A stretch of DNA of 44,229 nt from Rubrobacter sp. (GTDB taxonomy: Bacteria; Actinomycetota; Rubrobacteria; Rubrobacterales; Rubrobacteraceae). The notes under the pieces are model-generated. The model did not search any database and was not told where the DNA came from. It worked only from the letters and a program-made list of their open reading frames with translations. A program made the translations under genes and the position numbers. Below are positions 7,673 to 16,243 of this stretch, piece by piece. The stretch's first letter is position 1. Every line of letters begins with the position of its first letter. Location: positions 1 through 44,229 of the forward strand of contig JACCWD010000166.1 in NCBI GenBank assembly GCA_013697825.1, read 5' to 3'.

Positions 7673-9601
7673 ATGGCGAAGAGCATTGGGATAGACCTCG
7701 GCACGACGAACAGTTGCGTCGCTGTTTTGGAGGGTGGCGAGCCGGTCGTCATCACGAACGTGGAGGGCGAGAGGACGACTCCTTCAGTGGTCGCGTTCGA
7801 CCGGAAGAGCGGGGAGCGGCTCGTCGGACAACTCGCGCGGCGGCAGTCGGTGACGAACCCGGATCGCACCGTGTACTCGATAAAGCGCTTCATGGGGATG
7901 CGCTACAACGACGTGAAGAACGAGCGCACGAGCTACGAGGTCGCCTCGGGCGACGGAGGCGAAGTGAAGGTCAAGATCGAGGACAACGAATACTCCCCGC
8001 CGGAGATCTCCGCGATGACCCTCCAGAAACTGAAGCGCGACGCGGAGGAGTACCTCGGCGACGAAGTCACCGAGGCCGTGATCACCGTTCCGGCGTACTT
8101 CGAGGACGCGCAAAGGCAAGCGACGAAGGACGCGGGCCGGATCGCGGGCCTCGACGTGAAGCGGATCATCAACGAGCCGACCGCCGCCGCGCTCGCCTAC
8201 GGCCTCGACAAGGAGGAAGACCAGACGATCCTCATCTTCGACCTCGGCGGCGGGACGTTCGACGTTTCGATCCTCGAGCTCGGGGACGGGGTCTTCGAGG
8301 TGAAGGCGACGAGCGGCAACAACCACCTCGGCGGCGACGACTTCGACGAGAAGGTCGTTGACTGGATGGTCTCCGAGTTCAAGAAGTCCGAGGGCATAGA
8401 CCTCGGCGCGGACAAGATGGCGTTCCAGCGGCTCATCGAGGCCGCCGAGAAGGCGAAGCGGGAATTGTCCTCGACCACCTCGACCTCGATAAACCTCCCG
8501 TTCATCACCGCCGACGCGAACGGCCCGAAGCACATGGATCTCACGCTCTCGCGGGCGCAGTTCAACCAACTCACCGCCGACCTCGTCGAGGCGACGGCGA
8601 ACCCGGTCCGCCGCGCCATGCAAGACGCCGGGCTTCAAGCCGGAGAGGTTGACCAAGTCATCCTTGTCGGCGGCTCGACGAGGATTCCGGCGGTTCAAGA
8701 GCAAGTCAAGGAGATAACGGGCAAAGAGCCCCATAAGGGTATAAACCCCGACGAGGTCGTCGCCATCGGCGCGGCCATCCAAGCCGGAGTCCTCGCCGGG
8801 GAAGTGAAGGACGTGCTCCTCCTCGACGTAACGCCGCTCTCGCTCGGCATCGAGACGAAGGGCGGGGTTTTCACGAAGCTCATCGAGCGGAACACGACTA
8901 TACCCACACGCAAGGGTGAGACTTTCACTACCGCCGACGACAATCAGGGAAGCGTGGAAATCAAGGTTTACCAGGGAGAACGCGAGATCGCCTCGTATAA
9001 CAAGCTGATCGGGAACTTCCAGCTTGTGGGGATACCGCCCGCTCCGAGGGGTGTACCTCAGATCGAGGTTTCGTTCGACATAGACGCGAACGGGATAGTT
9101 AACGTCGGGGCGAAGGATCTCGGGACGGGCAAAGAGCAGCGGATCACGATCACGGCTTCGAGCGGCCTCTCGGACTCGGACATCGAAAACATGATGCGCG
9201 ACGCGGAGGCGCACGCCGACGAGGACAAGAAGCGGCGCGAGGAGGCGGATGTTCGAAACAACGCGGATAACCTCGTGTACTCCATCGAGCGCTCGATGAA
9301 GGACGTGGATGGCAAGGTTGACATGGCGACGAAGAACGACATCGAGCAGGCTCTCAAGGAGGCGAAGGAGGCACTCGCCGGGGAGGACATCGAGGAGATA
9401 AAGACGAAGCAGGAAGCTCTCGTCAACGCCTCGCACAAGCTCTCCGAGGTTCTCTACGCGCAGGCGCAGGAGCAGCAAAGCCAGGCGACCGACTCCCGCG
9501 CCGACGAGGAGGATCTCGTCGAGGACGCCGAAGTCGTTGACGAGGAGACCGACGACGGGGATCGCACGGACGACGAGCGGAAGGACGAGGAGCGCAAGTA
9601 A
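7673..9601 (+). CDS. dnaK: Chaperone DnaK (Hsp70)
   Basis: 642 residues, normal for DnaK. The three family signatures are present: [11 protein letters not shown] at the N-terminus, [14 protein letters not shown] in the middle of the ATPase, and [15 protein letters not shown]. The substrate-binding domain begins around residue 385 ([18 protein letters not shown]) and the tail is long and strongly acidic. It folds and refolds proteins in the cytoplasm using ATP, with DnaJ and GrpE encoded next door. AGAGGAAA just upstream is the Shine-Dalgarno sequence for ATG 7673. First gene of the operon and presumably repressed by the HspR encoded fourth. A strong hairpin follows the stop codon. Confidence 0.99.
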   Translation: MAKSIGIDLGTTNSCVAVLEGGEPVVITNVEGERTTPSVVAFDRKSGERLVGQLARRQSVTNPDRTVYSIKRFMGMRYNDVKNERTSYEVASGDGGEVKVKIEDNEYSPPEISAMTLQKLKRDAEEYLGDEVTEAVITVPAYFEDAQRQATKDAGRIAGLDVKRIINEPTAAALAYGLDKEEDQTILIFDLGGGTFDVSILELGDGVFEVKATSGNNHLGGDDFDEKVVDWMVSEFKKSEGIDLGADKMAFQRLIEAAEKAKRELSSTTSTSINLPFITADANGPKHMDLTLSRAQFNQLTADLVEATANPVRRAMQDAGLQAGEVDQVILVGGSTRIPAVQEQVKEITGKEPHKGINPDEVVAIGAAIQAGVLAGEVKDVLLLDVTPLSLGIETKGGVFTKLIERNTTIPTRKGETFTTADDNQGSVEIKVYQGEREIASYNKLIGNFQLVGIPPAPRGVPQIEVSFDIDANGIVNVGAKDLGTGKEQRITITASSGLSDSDIENMMRDAEAHADEDKKRREEADVRNNADNLVYSIERSMKDVDGKVDMATKNDIEQALKEAKEALAGEDIEEIKTKQEALVNASHKLSEVLYAQAQEQQSQATDSRADEEDLVEDAEVVDEETDDGDRTDDERKDEERK

Positions 9602-9619
9602 GCTGCACCGTCCGCACCG

Positions 9620-9648
9620 GGGCCGGGGGCGAGCGAGGCTCCCGGCCC
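9620..9648 (+). promoter_or_regulatory. Intercistronic hairpin, dnaK-grpE
   Basis: GGGCCGGG (9620-9627) pairs perfectly with CCCGGCCC (9641-9648) around a 13-base loop. No U-tract follows, so it is more likely an RNA-processing or stability element, or a partial terminator that keeps DnaK in excess over GrpE, than a full terminator. Confidence 0.6.
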
Positions 9649-9679
9649 ACTTTCATGACGACGGGAGGGACTCACCGAA

Positions 9680-10357
9680 TTGAGTGACGAACAGAACAAG
9701 CGTGAGCCGGATCGGGAACCCGGACGGGAACCCGACGAAGGCCGGGTAGGGAATCCGAATCCCGAGGAGGAGGAGGTTTTCGAAGAGGCCGCCGAGCCGC
9801 CTGTCGAATCCGTGGACGAGCCTCGGGGTTCGCCGCAGGATCCATCCTCCGAGGAAGAGGAGATCGAGGCGGAGGCTTTCGAGGAGGACGTGGAGGCTTT
9901 CCCGTCCGGGGAGGTCGCGGATCTGGAGCGCGAACTCGAGGCCGTCCGGCGCGAGCGGGACGAGTACCTCGACTCGCTCCGCCGTTTGAAGGCGGAGTTC
10001 GAGAACTCGCGCAAGCGGCAGGAGCGCGAGCGCGAGCGGATTTATCAGACGGCTTCGGAGCGGTTGATCCTCGCCCTCCTTCCGGTCCTCGACAACATGG
10101 ATCGCGCCCTCGACTCCGAAGGCGACATCCGCGACGGTGTCCGGGCCACCCGCGACCAACTCGCCGACGCAATGAGCGAGGAGGGACTCCTCCCAATAGC
10201 CTCCGACGGGCAGCACTTCGACCCGAACGTCCACGAAGCCGTGATGAGCCAGCCATCCGAAGACCACGAGGAGGGCATGGTCCTCCAAACCTTCGAGAGC
10301 GGCTATCTCCTCAACGGTAAACCTATCCGTCCGGCTAAGGTTGTAGTTTCACAATAG
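9680..10357 (+). CDS. grpE: Nucleotide exchange factor GrpE
   Basis: 225 residues. An acidic, disordered N-terminus (1-75), a long coiled coil (about 78-125: [19 protein letters not shown]), and the conserved C-terminal beta domain ([36 protein letters not shown]). It releases ADP from DnaK. The start is a TTG at 9680 with GGGAGGGA ten bases upstream; no in-frame ATG exists near it. Separated from dnaK by 78 bases that include a strong hairpin, and from dnaJ by 10 bases. Confidence 0.97.
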   Translation: MSDEQNKREPDREPGREPDEGRVGNPNPEEEEVFEEAAEPPVESVDEPRGSPQDPSSEEEEIEAEAFEEDVEAFPSGEVADLERELEAVRRERDEYLDSLRRLKAEFENSRKRQERERERIYQTASERLILALLPVLDNMDRALDSEGDIRDGVRATRDQLADAMSEEGLLPIASDGQHFDPNVHEAVMSQPSEDHEEGMVLQTFESGYLLNGKPIRPAKVVVSQ

Positions 10358-10367
10358 GGTAAAACTT

Positions 10368-11471
10368 ATGGAAACGAAGGATCTCTACAAAATACTCGAG
10401 GTGAAGCGGGACGCTTCGCGTGATGAGATACGCGGGGCGTACCGCAAGCTCGCCCGCAAGCACCACCCCGATGCGAACCCGGGCGACCCGAACGCCGAGA
10501 CTCGTTTCAAGGAGATCCAGCACGCCTACGAAATCCTTGCGAACCCCGAGAAAAAGCGGGAATACGACGAAGGGCCGCGCGCTTTCTTTGGGAGTCGGGA
10601 AGACCGGGGGGGTGCCTCCGGGGGCGGGGGCTTCTCGGATATGTTCGACGGCTTCGGCGGCCTCGGGGACGTGTTTGGGAGATCCGTACGGCAAGAGACC
10701 GAGAGGCTGAAAGGCGACGATGTAACTGTTAGCGTGAACTTGAAGTTCAAGGACGCGCTGGAAGGGGTTACGACTCGGGTTGGGGTTTCGGCGGAGGAGG
10801 CTTGCGGGGATTGCCGGGGTTCGGGCGCGGCTCCGGGGACTTCGATAAAGAGGTGTCCGGATTGCGGCGGCCGGGGGGTTCGGAGCCGGGATCAAGGTTT
10901 CTTCGCGTTGTCGGAGCCGTGTCCGAGGTGCGGGGGCGCGGGTACGTTCATCGAGAGTCCGTGTTCGGGTTGCCGGGGGAGCGGGAGGGTGAGGAAGAAC
11001 CGTCAGGTTACGGTGCGTATTCCGCCGGGGGCGAGGGACGGGATGAAGGTTCGGGTTCCCGGAAGGGGAGGCGCGGGGAGGAAGGGTGCTTCGGCGGGGG
11101 ATCTCTACGTGGTTACCCGCGTCGAGGAGCATCCGGTTTTCAAGCGGAGCGGCGACGACTTCGTGGTGGAGGTTCCGGTGAGTTTCGTGGAGGCGGCGCT
11201 CGGGGCGGAGATCGGGGTTCCGAGGCCCGACGGCTCGACGGTGAGGCTCCGCCTTCCGGCGGGGACGCAGGATGGGCGGAAGTTCAGGGTTCGCGGGGCG
11301 GGCGCGCCGAGCGTGAAGAAGGGCGGGGGAGGGGGCGACCTCATCGTGGAGGCTTCGCTCGTCGTGCCGACGAAGCTCCGGAGGCGGGAGCGTGAGATAC
11401 TCGAGGCGCTCGCCGACGAGCGGGATGAGGACGTTCGGGAGGAATTGTTCAAGAAGGCGGAGTCGTCGTGA
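10368..11471 (+). CDS. dnaJ: Chaperone DnaJ (type I Hsp40)
   Basis: 367 residues. J-domain with HPD at 33-35, a Gly/Phe-rich linker (about 72-105), and four C-x2-C-x-G-x-G zinc repeats (cysteines 146/149, 163/166, 185/188, 199/202), then the C-terminal substrate-binding domains. It delivers unfolded clients to DnaK and triggers its ATPase. All residues needed for J and zinc function are present. Its last codons overlap the start of hspR by four bases (GTGA). Confidence 0.98.
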   Translation: METKDLYKILEVKRDASRDEIRGAYRKLARKHHPDANPGDPNAETRFKEIQHAYEILANPEKKREYDEGPRAFFGSREDRGGASGGGGFSDMFDGFGGLGDVFGRSVRQETERLKGDDVTVSVNLKFKDALEGVTTRVGVSAEEACGDCRGSGAAPGTSIKRCPDCGGRGVRSRDQGFFALSEPCPRCGGAGTFIESPCSGCRGSGRVRKNRQVTVRIPPGARDGMKVRVPGRGGAGRKGASAGDLYVVTRVEEHPVFKRSGDDFVVEVPVSFVEAALGAEIGVPRPDGSTVRLRLPAGTQDGRKFRVRGAGAPSVKKGGGGGDLIVEASLVVPTKLRRREREILEALADERDEDVREELFKKAESS

Positions 11472-11869
11472 GTTTGAAGAGGCGGCCGGTGTTCATGATC
11501 GGGGTCGCGGCGGAGCTTATAGGGGTGCATCCCCAGACTTTGCGGATGTACGAGCAAAAGGGGCTCCTTTGTCCCCGGAAGAGCATAAAGAACACTCGGC
11601 TGTATTCTCAGGAGGACATCGAGCTCGGGCAGCATATACAGAGGCTCACGCAGGAGATGGGCCTCAACCTCGCCGGGGTCGAGAAGATTTTGAGCCTGGA
11701 GAGGCGGGTCGCGAGGTTGGAGGCCGAGAACCGGAAGCTGCGCGAGGAGCTAGATCGGCAAAGGCTCGAGCACAGCCGGAACGTCGCCGAGGTTCACAGG
11801 AGCTATAAAAAAGAGATCGTCCTTATGCCGCGGGGGGAATTGTCGCGCCGGGACTCGAAGGGATTTTGA
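11468..11869 (+). CDS. hspR: MerR-family heat-shock repressor HspR
   Basis: 133 residues. An N-terminal MerR helix-turn-helix (FMIGVAAELIGVHPQTLRMYEQKGLL, about residues 9-34; the pattern P-Q-T-L-R-M-Y-E is typical of HspR), the wing with R-L-Y-S, then a leucine-zipper-like coiled coil (about 75-105). Position after dnaJ and the sequence point to HspR, the repressor of the dnaK operon that uses DnaK as co-repressor in actinobacteria. GTG start overlapping the dnaJ stop. The basic C-terminal tail is not conserved as far as I recall. Autoregulation of 7599-7627 is inferred. Confidence 0.93.
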   Translation: MSLKRRPVFMIGVAAELIGVHPQTLRMYEQKGLLCPRKSIKNTRLYSQEDIELGQHIQRLTQEMGLNLAGVEKILSLERRVARLEAENRKLREELDRQRLEHSRNVAEVHRSYKKEIVLMPRGELSRRDSKGF

Positions 11870-12351
11870 TGTCAGAGCCGATGCGTTGCTATCGCCACCC
11901 TAATAGAGAGACACGCCTCTCGTGCGCGACGTGCGGACGACCGATTTGCACCGAGTGCATGCGCCAGACCGACGTCGGCATAAAATGCCCCGACGACGTG
12001 AAGCTCCCCCGGAGCGCCCGCGTCGGCGCGATGCGTACGAGCCAGATCGCGAAGACCGCCCTCGCCGGGCTGGCGGTGGCCGTCGTCGGATACTTCGTCG
12101 TCCTCGTCATATTCCAGATCGGCTTCGGGCGGCTCATCCTCTCGGGGCTGGCGGGCTACGGGGCCGGAACCCTCATACACCGCGCCGGAGGCCGAAACGG
12201 AGGCCCGATCGCTATGACGACCTCCGGAGTCTCCACCGCGATCCCGTTCCTCCCGTTCCTCGTTCCGCAAATCCTCGCTGGGGGCTTCCCGTTCTTCATC
12301 TTTCTCCCCGCCGCCATCGCCGTCGGCGTCGCCGTATATTTCAGCCGCTGA
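11869..12351 (+). CDS. B-box zinc-finger membrane protein
   Basis: 160 residues. The N-terminus is a B-box-like zinc finger: C-Y-x-H-P-x-R-E-T, then C-x2-C-G-R-P-I-C-x2-C and a final C-P, spaced as in actinobacterial rhomboid-like proteins. Four hydrophobic segments follow at about 59-82, 88-104, 120-137 and 139-157, and no rhomboid Gly-x-Ser or His is seen, so it is not a protease by sequence. ATG 11869 overlaps the hspR stop (TGATG), so it is part of the heat-shock operon. A possible membrane quality-control role is only suggested by this position. A 7-base stem, AGCCGCT/AGCGGCT, straddles the stop codon. Confidence 0.85.
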   Translation: MSEPMRCYRHPNRETRLSCATCGRPICTECMRQTDVGIKCPDDVKLPRSARVGAMRTSQIAKTALAGLAVAVVGYFVVLVIFQIGFGRLILSGLAGYGAGTLIHRAGGRNGGPIAMTTSGVSTAIPFLPFLVPQILAGGFPFFIFLPAAIAVGVAVYFSR

Positions 12352-12356
12352 CAGCG

Positions 12357-12418
12357 GCTTGCGTGAGGATTGATCCTTCGGCAAGCTGGGTTTCAGGCAT
12401 CAGGCTTCAGGCATCAGG
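12357..12418. repeat. Stem-loop followed by 7-base tandem repeats, copy 1
   Basis: A stem-loop (GCTTGC 12357-12362 with GCAAGC 12381-12386; inner AGGAT/ATCCT) contains TTGATCCTTCG. It is followed by four heptamers TTTCAGG, CATCAGG, CTTCAGG, CATCAGG (12391-12418) and then AAAT. The same arrangement with the same words recurs at 43309-43361. This is a dispersed non-coding repeat rather than a terminator. Confidence 0.75.
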
Positions 12419-12781
12419 AAATACTCCTCGACCGAATCGCCCTCGCTGATCGAGACCTCGATGGCGGGGTGGATCGGTACTCATGAACTCTGGCGTGAGG
12501 CGATCCGCCGAAAGCACGGTTCCGAATGAAGGGCTTTCCGCAGCCCGTCGTGAGATCCGGAGCCGAGCCTCCCGCATCCTCCCGGCGACCGGGATTTTTG
12601 CGGGAACGACGCGATCATGGCTGCGCCCCGCCCGCGGCACGCCTCTCGCCGCCATCGGAAAGCACCCTTCCGAGCCGGAAGTCGCTTGGCGCGGAAGCCC
12701 GCCTCGAAACCGCGCGATATAAATATAAATAACAAATTTTATAATTAGCGTTGAGTGTTATAGACTCCAATTTTCGGACGT
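12419..12781. other. Intergenic region, AT-rich promoter end
   Basis: No gene was recognised in these 363 bases; short open frames on both strands match nothing. The last 60 bases (12720-12775) are strikingly AT-rich and contain TATAAT (12740-12745) and TAGACT (12761-12766), likely the promoter of the GNAT gene that follows. Confidence 0.5.
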
Positions 12782-13267
12782 ATGGGGTCGAGGTTCGGAG
12801 GCGACGTGATAGTGAGGGAAGCGGAGACTGGGGACACTGTTGGGATCGTCGAATTGAGCGCGGCTTTGTTCCGGGAGGACGCGGGGAGCCGCGACCCTTC
12901 CACGAACCTCGGCTGGCCCGAGGAAGAGGGACATGAATACTTCTCCGCCCTCGTCGCGGATGGAGACTACGTTTGCCTCCTTGCCGAGTCCGGGGGAGAG
13001 AGGGTCGGGTACCTCGCGGGCCGGATCAAGAAGGGCGATGCCCTCCGCCCGGTGAAGGCCGCCGAGTTGGAGAGCATGTACGTCCGGGAGGGCTTCCGGA
13101 GCTGCGGCTTCGGCGCGGGGCTGGCGGGGGAGTTCTTCCGATCGGCCGCTGAAAAAGGAGCCGAGAGAGTGTCGGTCACGGCCCACGCGGCCAACGGGCG
13201 GGCGATAAAGTTCTACGAAAGTTTGGGATTCCGTCCCATGCGCGTATCTCTGGAAAGGGAGGTTTGA
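12782..13267 (+). CDS. GNAT family N-acetyltransferase
   Basis: 161 residues covering a complete GNAT domain. Core elements: IVREAETGDTVGIVELS at the start, the strand CLLAESGGERVGYLAGRI, the strand AELESMYVREGFRSCGFGAGL (the R-x2-G-x-G/A acetyl-CoA loop reads R-S-C-G-F-G), and the C-terminal NGRAIKFYESLGFRPM. The substrate is unknown; the shape resembles RimI-like and small-molecule acetyltransferases. ATG 12782 has no good Shine-Dalgarno sequence; a GTG a few codons downstream is possible. It stands alone between two long spacers. Confidence 0.85.
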   Translation: MGSRFGGDVIVREAETGDTVGIVELSAALFREDAGSRDPSTNLGWPEEEGHEYFSALVADGDYVCLLAESGGERVGYLAGRIKKGDALRPVKAAELESMYVREGFRSCGFGAGLAGEFFRSAAEKGAERVSVTAHAANGRAIKFYESLGFRPMRVSLEREV

Positions 13268-13674
13268 GGGTGCTTCCGCACGCCGGAGGCGCTGCGGCTC
13301 GAAAATCGCGCCGCGCCCCCGTCCGCCGAAGGCTCCCCGATGCGGCGCTCGCCGCCTCGCAAGCATGCGCCGAACAACCCCGCCTCAGACTGTGGATAAA
13401 TGCCAAGAATCTCCCTAAACCACGGGGTTTAGGCTGTGCCTCAAGCACATGCGGCCTGTGGATAACTCATCAGCGTTTTGTGAAAACCGCATGGGAAGGC
13501 CGAATATTCACACGCGTCTTACTTCGGCACAGGCAACCTTAGCCTCAGATAAAATTACACTTAACCCTAAGATCATATTCAACCTCGACTTTAGGTAAAG
13601 TGTCAAAAATTTCTTTCGGAAAGGCTAGCGTAGCCTGAATACCCGTGCTAGGGTTGTTGACCATGAGAGAGGAC
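13268..13674. other. Intergenic region with DnaA boxes and AT-rich segment
   Basis: 407 bases without a gene. It holds two perfect DnaA boxes, three hairpins and an AT-rich block (about 13546-13618) in otherwise GC-rich DNA, then the palindrome AGGCTA-GCG-TAGCCT (13622-13636) just before sepIVA. See the separate entry for the boxes. Confidence 0.7.
13391..13492 (+). promoter_or_regulatory. Two consensus DnaA boxes with hairpins
   Basis: TGTGGATAA (complement of TTATCCACA) occurs at 13391-13399 and 13457-13465. Between them is a perfect 8-base hairpin, CCTAAACC/GGTTTAGG (13414-13421, 13426-13433). The second box is enclosed by ATGCGG (13449-13454) and CCGCAT (13487-13492), with an inner hairpin GTTTT-GTG-AAAAC. 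Either a DnaA-responsive control site for the division gene downstream or an origin-like/DnaA-titration site. No dnaA or dnaN gene is present, so an oriC is not claimed. Confidence 0.6.
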
Positions 13675-14211
13675 ATGCAGTACATCAGCGAAGTATTGGA
13701 CGAGTTGGATGTGATCGTTCAGGATGCATCGGGGGTTCCGATGCGGAGGAGTTTGGCGGTCGTTGACCGCACGGACGTACTCGGTGTCTTGGACGAGTTG
13801 CGAGGGACTTTGCCTGGGGAGCTTTCGGAGTCGGAGTCGATCCGGCGCGAGAGCCAGGCGATAATCGCGGCCGCTCAGGAGGAGGCCGAGCGCATTGTCC
13901 AGGAGGCGCACAGGCGCGCCGAGGAGAAGGTCGAGTACACCGAGGTATATGCCCGCGCCCAGAGGCGCGCGGGGGAGGTCATAGACCGGGCCGAGCAGTA
14001 CGCGCAGGAAGTCGCCAGCGGCTCCGAGGTGTACCAGGATCGCGTGATGGGCCAGCTCGAGGGGTGGTTTCAGGATTCCCTCCTCTCGGTCGCCGAGTCG
14101 AGGCAGGAGTTGAGCGGCACCCCCGCCCGAAGGCCGGAGCCGGAAGAAGTCGAGGCTCCCCCCGAGGACGATGAGGACGAAGAACGGGGCTGGAGGGTGA
14201 GTTCGGCTTAA
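13675..14211 (+). CDS. sepIVA: SepIVA-type septation protein
   Basis: 178 residues. The N-terminus (YISEVLDELDVIVQDASGVPM ... DVLGVLDELRGTLPGEL) closely follows the pattern I recall for mycobacterial SepIVA (Rv2927c): hydrophobic start, V-P-M, then D-V-L-x-L-L-D. A long Ala/Glu/Arg-rich coiled coil (about 60-135) resembles the DivIVA and ATP synthase b-subunit type, and the tail is acidic. It should act at the division site, coordinating septum and wall synthesis. ATG 13675 with GAGAGG just before it matches the family N-terminus; ATG 13663 and GTG 13645 are alternatives. It is followed by a strong terminator. Confidence 0.8.
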   Translation: MQYISEVLDELDVIVQDASGVPMRRSLAVVDRTDVLGVLDELRGTLPGELSESESIRRESQAIIAAAQEEAERIVQEAHRRAEEKVEYTEVYARAQRRAGEVIDRAEQYAQEVASGSEVYQDRVMGQLEGWFQDSLLSVAESRQELSGTPARRPEPEEVEAPPEDDEDEERGWRVSSA

Positions 14212-14289
14212 ATCCTTCGCTGGCTTCATCGCCTCCACCGCTGCGATGGATCGGCGACCCTGCGAATCCTCTCTTCGAATGTATAGCCG

Positions 14290-14315
14290 ACGGGCCTTCG
14301 GGCCCGTTTCTTTTT
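14290..14315 (+). terminator. Rho-independent terminator of sepIVA
   Basis: ACGGGCC (14290-14296), a TTCG tetraloop, GGCCCGT (14301-14307), then TTCTTTTT. A textbook stem, stable loop and U-tract about 80 bases after the sepIVA stop. The remaining spacer from 14316 to 14568 holds nothing I recognise. Confidence 0.93.
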
Positions 14316-14568
14316 GCCGTGCCTCCCGACTCTATGAATAGCGTATCGTGTCGCCCCTTTGGAAAACCGTTCATTTCCGTCGTTGAGACGCTCCGGGTGG
14401 GTGTGGGTTTTCGATCGGGTTCGGATGGCGAGGAATGGCGGCTGACAGGGACTCACGGAAGCATGAGCCTCCGCCATCCCGCTTCGCTCGTCAAAATCGC
14501 GGCTTTTCGCCTTTGCCGAAAAGCTGGCTGGTGGATCGGATTCGGGTGGCGGCGGGGGAGCCGGGGTT

Positions 14569-15300
14569 TTATTGAGAAGTGTCTGAGAAAGTCTCGTTGA
14601 CGGCTTCGAGCCGGAAGTTTAGTTCGTCGAGGGAGGCGTTGAGGGAGGCGGCTCGCGTGGCCGCTCCCGCGCTGTCCATCGAGGCCCGGACGGCTTGCGC
14701 CCGGAGGGTGAGAAGCTGCTCGGAGATGCCGGAGATCTCCCCGTCGGCTTTTTCGATGTGCCTCTCGAGCTCGCGGAGGCTGCCTTCGCGCTGCGGCTCA
14801 TCCTCCGGCGTCCGGCGGCCCCGGAAGTCCCGGAGCGTCTCGGCGGCCTTCTCCCGGTTCGCGGCGACGTCCACGAGTCTCTCGGCGGCCTCGTGGAGGC
14901 GCGGGATGGAGCCTTCGAGGACTTGGCGTGTAACGTCGTCGGACTCCTCGATGGCGATTATGACCTTCCGGTACGTCACGAGCGCGTCCTCGACGCTCTC
15001 GCGGGTTTCGCCCCGCGGGAGCCACCGCGCCCGGCGCTCGGGGGGGATGTCCCGGGAGGGGGCGCCGATCGGCTCCGCCCTCTTCCCTTCCACGACGCGG
15101 CGCTCGAAGACCGGGTCTTTCGCGGCGAGGAACACGAGGGCCGCGTACGTCGCGAGGGTGAGGATGAGGATCCACCACGTCAAAGTCGTTATGGCGATGC
15201 CGAGGCCCGCGATGAGCGTGAGGACGTTGAGCGGCTTGAGCGCCGCCGCCCGCACGACTTTGCCCCGTTTCGAGGGCGGCTGCGGCGGTCTCTCCATCAT
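14569..15300 (-). CDS. Membrane protein with coiled-coil cytoplasmic domain
   Basis: 243 residues. A basic Pro-rich start, two closely spaced transmembrane helices (about 25-42 and 43-59), then a long charged helical region (about 100-240) with heptad-like Ala, Leu and Glu spacing, suggesting an oligomeric coiled coil. No catalytic motif is visible and I do not recognise the family. Its ATG overlaps the stop of the SAM hydroxide adenosyltransferase gene by four bases (ATGA), so the two are co-translated. That partner is soluble and its usual neighbours are transporters or cobalamin genes, so the link does not tell its job. Confidence 0.75.
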   Translation of the reverse strand: MMERPPQPPSKRGKVVRAAALKPLNVLTLIAGLGIAITTLTWWILILTLATYAALVFLAAKDPVFERRVVEGKRAEPIGAPSRDIPPERRARWLPRGETRESVEDALVTYRKVIIAIEESDDVTRQVLEGSIPRLHEAAERLVDVAANREKAAETLRDFRGRRTPEDEPQREGSLRELERHIEKADGEISGISEQLLTLRAQAVRASMDSAGAATRAASLNASLDELNFRLEAVNETFSDTSQ

Positions 15301-16091
15301 CGTTTCAAACTCACTTTCGTCCCGACCGAGAGGGAGAGAGCCTTCGCCGCGCTCCCCTTGTTTATGGAGACGCTAAGGCGCCAGTGCGAGTCCGGGACGA
15401 GGATGAGCTCGCCCGCGCCCGCCGCCCCGAAGGTCGCCACGTACCGGATGCCCATGCCGCCGTCCCCGATGTCGAGCTTCAATTCGTCGCCGTACTCGAA
15501 CCCCGAGCCATACTCCCGGATCGAGAGCCTCGCATTTCCGAACCGGTCTATGTCTATGACGCGGGCGGCTATCTCCCCGCCGCTCGCCTCGTCCTCCTCG
15601 ACATCCAGCCGCGCCAGCGAGTCGAGTGGAATTTCGCTTCCAAGCTCCCTCAACCCCACCCCCACCGCGAGATATGCCGCCACCGGAGAAAACACGTCGC
15701 GTCCGTGGAACGTGTTCGAGACCGGGTGGATCCTGTATTCCTCGTTCGTGAGCTCGACGACGGACGACGCTCCGCCGAGAGCCTCCGCCGCCGGGATGAG
15801 GAGGCCGTTGTCCGGGCCGACCATGGAAGCACCGCTCGACGTTTCGAGGGCCACCTCGCGCCGCTCGGTTCCGACGCCGGGGTCCACGACCGCGAGGTAC
15901 ACCGAGTCCTCGGGCATGTACCGGGTCGCGTGCTGCAAAATCTCCGCCCCGGCCTCGACCGCGAAGCTCGGAACCTGGTGCGTGAGATCCAGAATTTGAA
16001 CTCCGGGGGAAATTTTGAGCATCACGCCCTTGCACGTCCCGACGAAGTCATCCGCCAGCCCAAAGTCCGAAAGGAAGCAAATAGTTCTCAT
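15297..16091 (-). CDS. SAM hydroxide adenosyltransferase (DUF62 family)
   Basis: 264 residues, matching the SAM-hydrolase/fluorinase-chlorinase fold. Conserved parts: FLSDFG at the start, VDPGVGTERREVAL, GPDNGL (92-96), TFHGRDVFSPVAA, and the C-terminal ID-R-F-G-N-x-R strand. D70, R77 and H129 sit where the catalytic Asp-Arg-His of PH0463-type enzymes lie. These enzymes cleave SAM with water to adenosine and methionine. The halide-specific loop seen in true chlorinases or fluorinases is not recognisable, so hydroxide is the expected nucleophile. ATG 16091 has GAAGG eight bases upstream and a TATAAT box at 16112-16117. Confidence 0.9.
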   Translation of the reverse strand: MRTICFLSDFGLADDFVGTCKGVMLKISPGVQILDLTHQVPSFAVEAGAEILQHATRYMPEDSVYLAVVDPGVGTERREVALETSSGASMVGPDNGLLIPAAEALGGASSVVELTNEEYRIHPVSNTFHGRDVFSPVAAYLAVGVGLRELGSEIPLDSLARLDVEEDEASGGEIAARVIDIDRFGNARLSIREYGSGFEYGDELKLDIGDGGMGIRYVATFGAAGAGELILVPDSHWRLSVSINKGSAAKALSLSVGTKVSLKR

Positions 16092-16111
16092 ACGAAAACC
16101 TTCATGCCCTC

Positions 16112-16117
16112 ATTATA
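16112..16117 (-). promoter_or_regulatory. -10 box for SAM hydroxide adenosyltransferase operon
   Basis: TATAAT on the minus strand, with transcription expected to start near 16105 and a Shine-Dalgarno GAAGG at 16099-16103 before the ATG at 16091. No clear -35 was identified. Confidence 0.6.
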
Positions 16118-16243
16118 AATCCCGCCGCCCTCCGGGGTCGTTGTTTTCGATCCGGAGAATTCCCTCCCGCGCTCGCCGGGGAGCTTCGATTCACAGCGCA
16201 TTCTCCGAAGCGAAGCTGACTGTCCGACGAAGGAGAACCGCTC

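Noticed and set aside
7784-9478. 564-residue minus-strand frame opposite dnaK
   Set aside because: A composition shadow of dnaK; no family pattern.
13391-13674. Chromosomal origin
   Set aside because: Two DnaA boxes are too few and no dnaA, dnaN or rpmH gene is near; kept only as a DnaA site.
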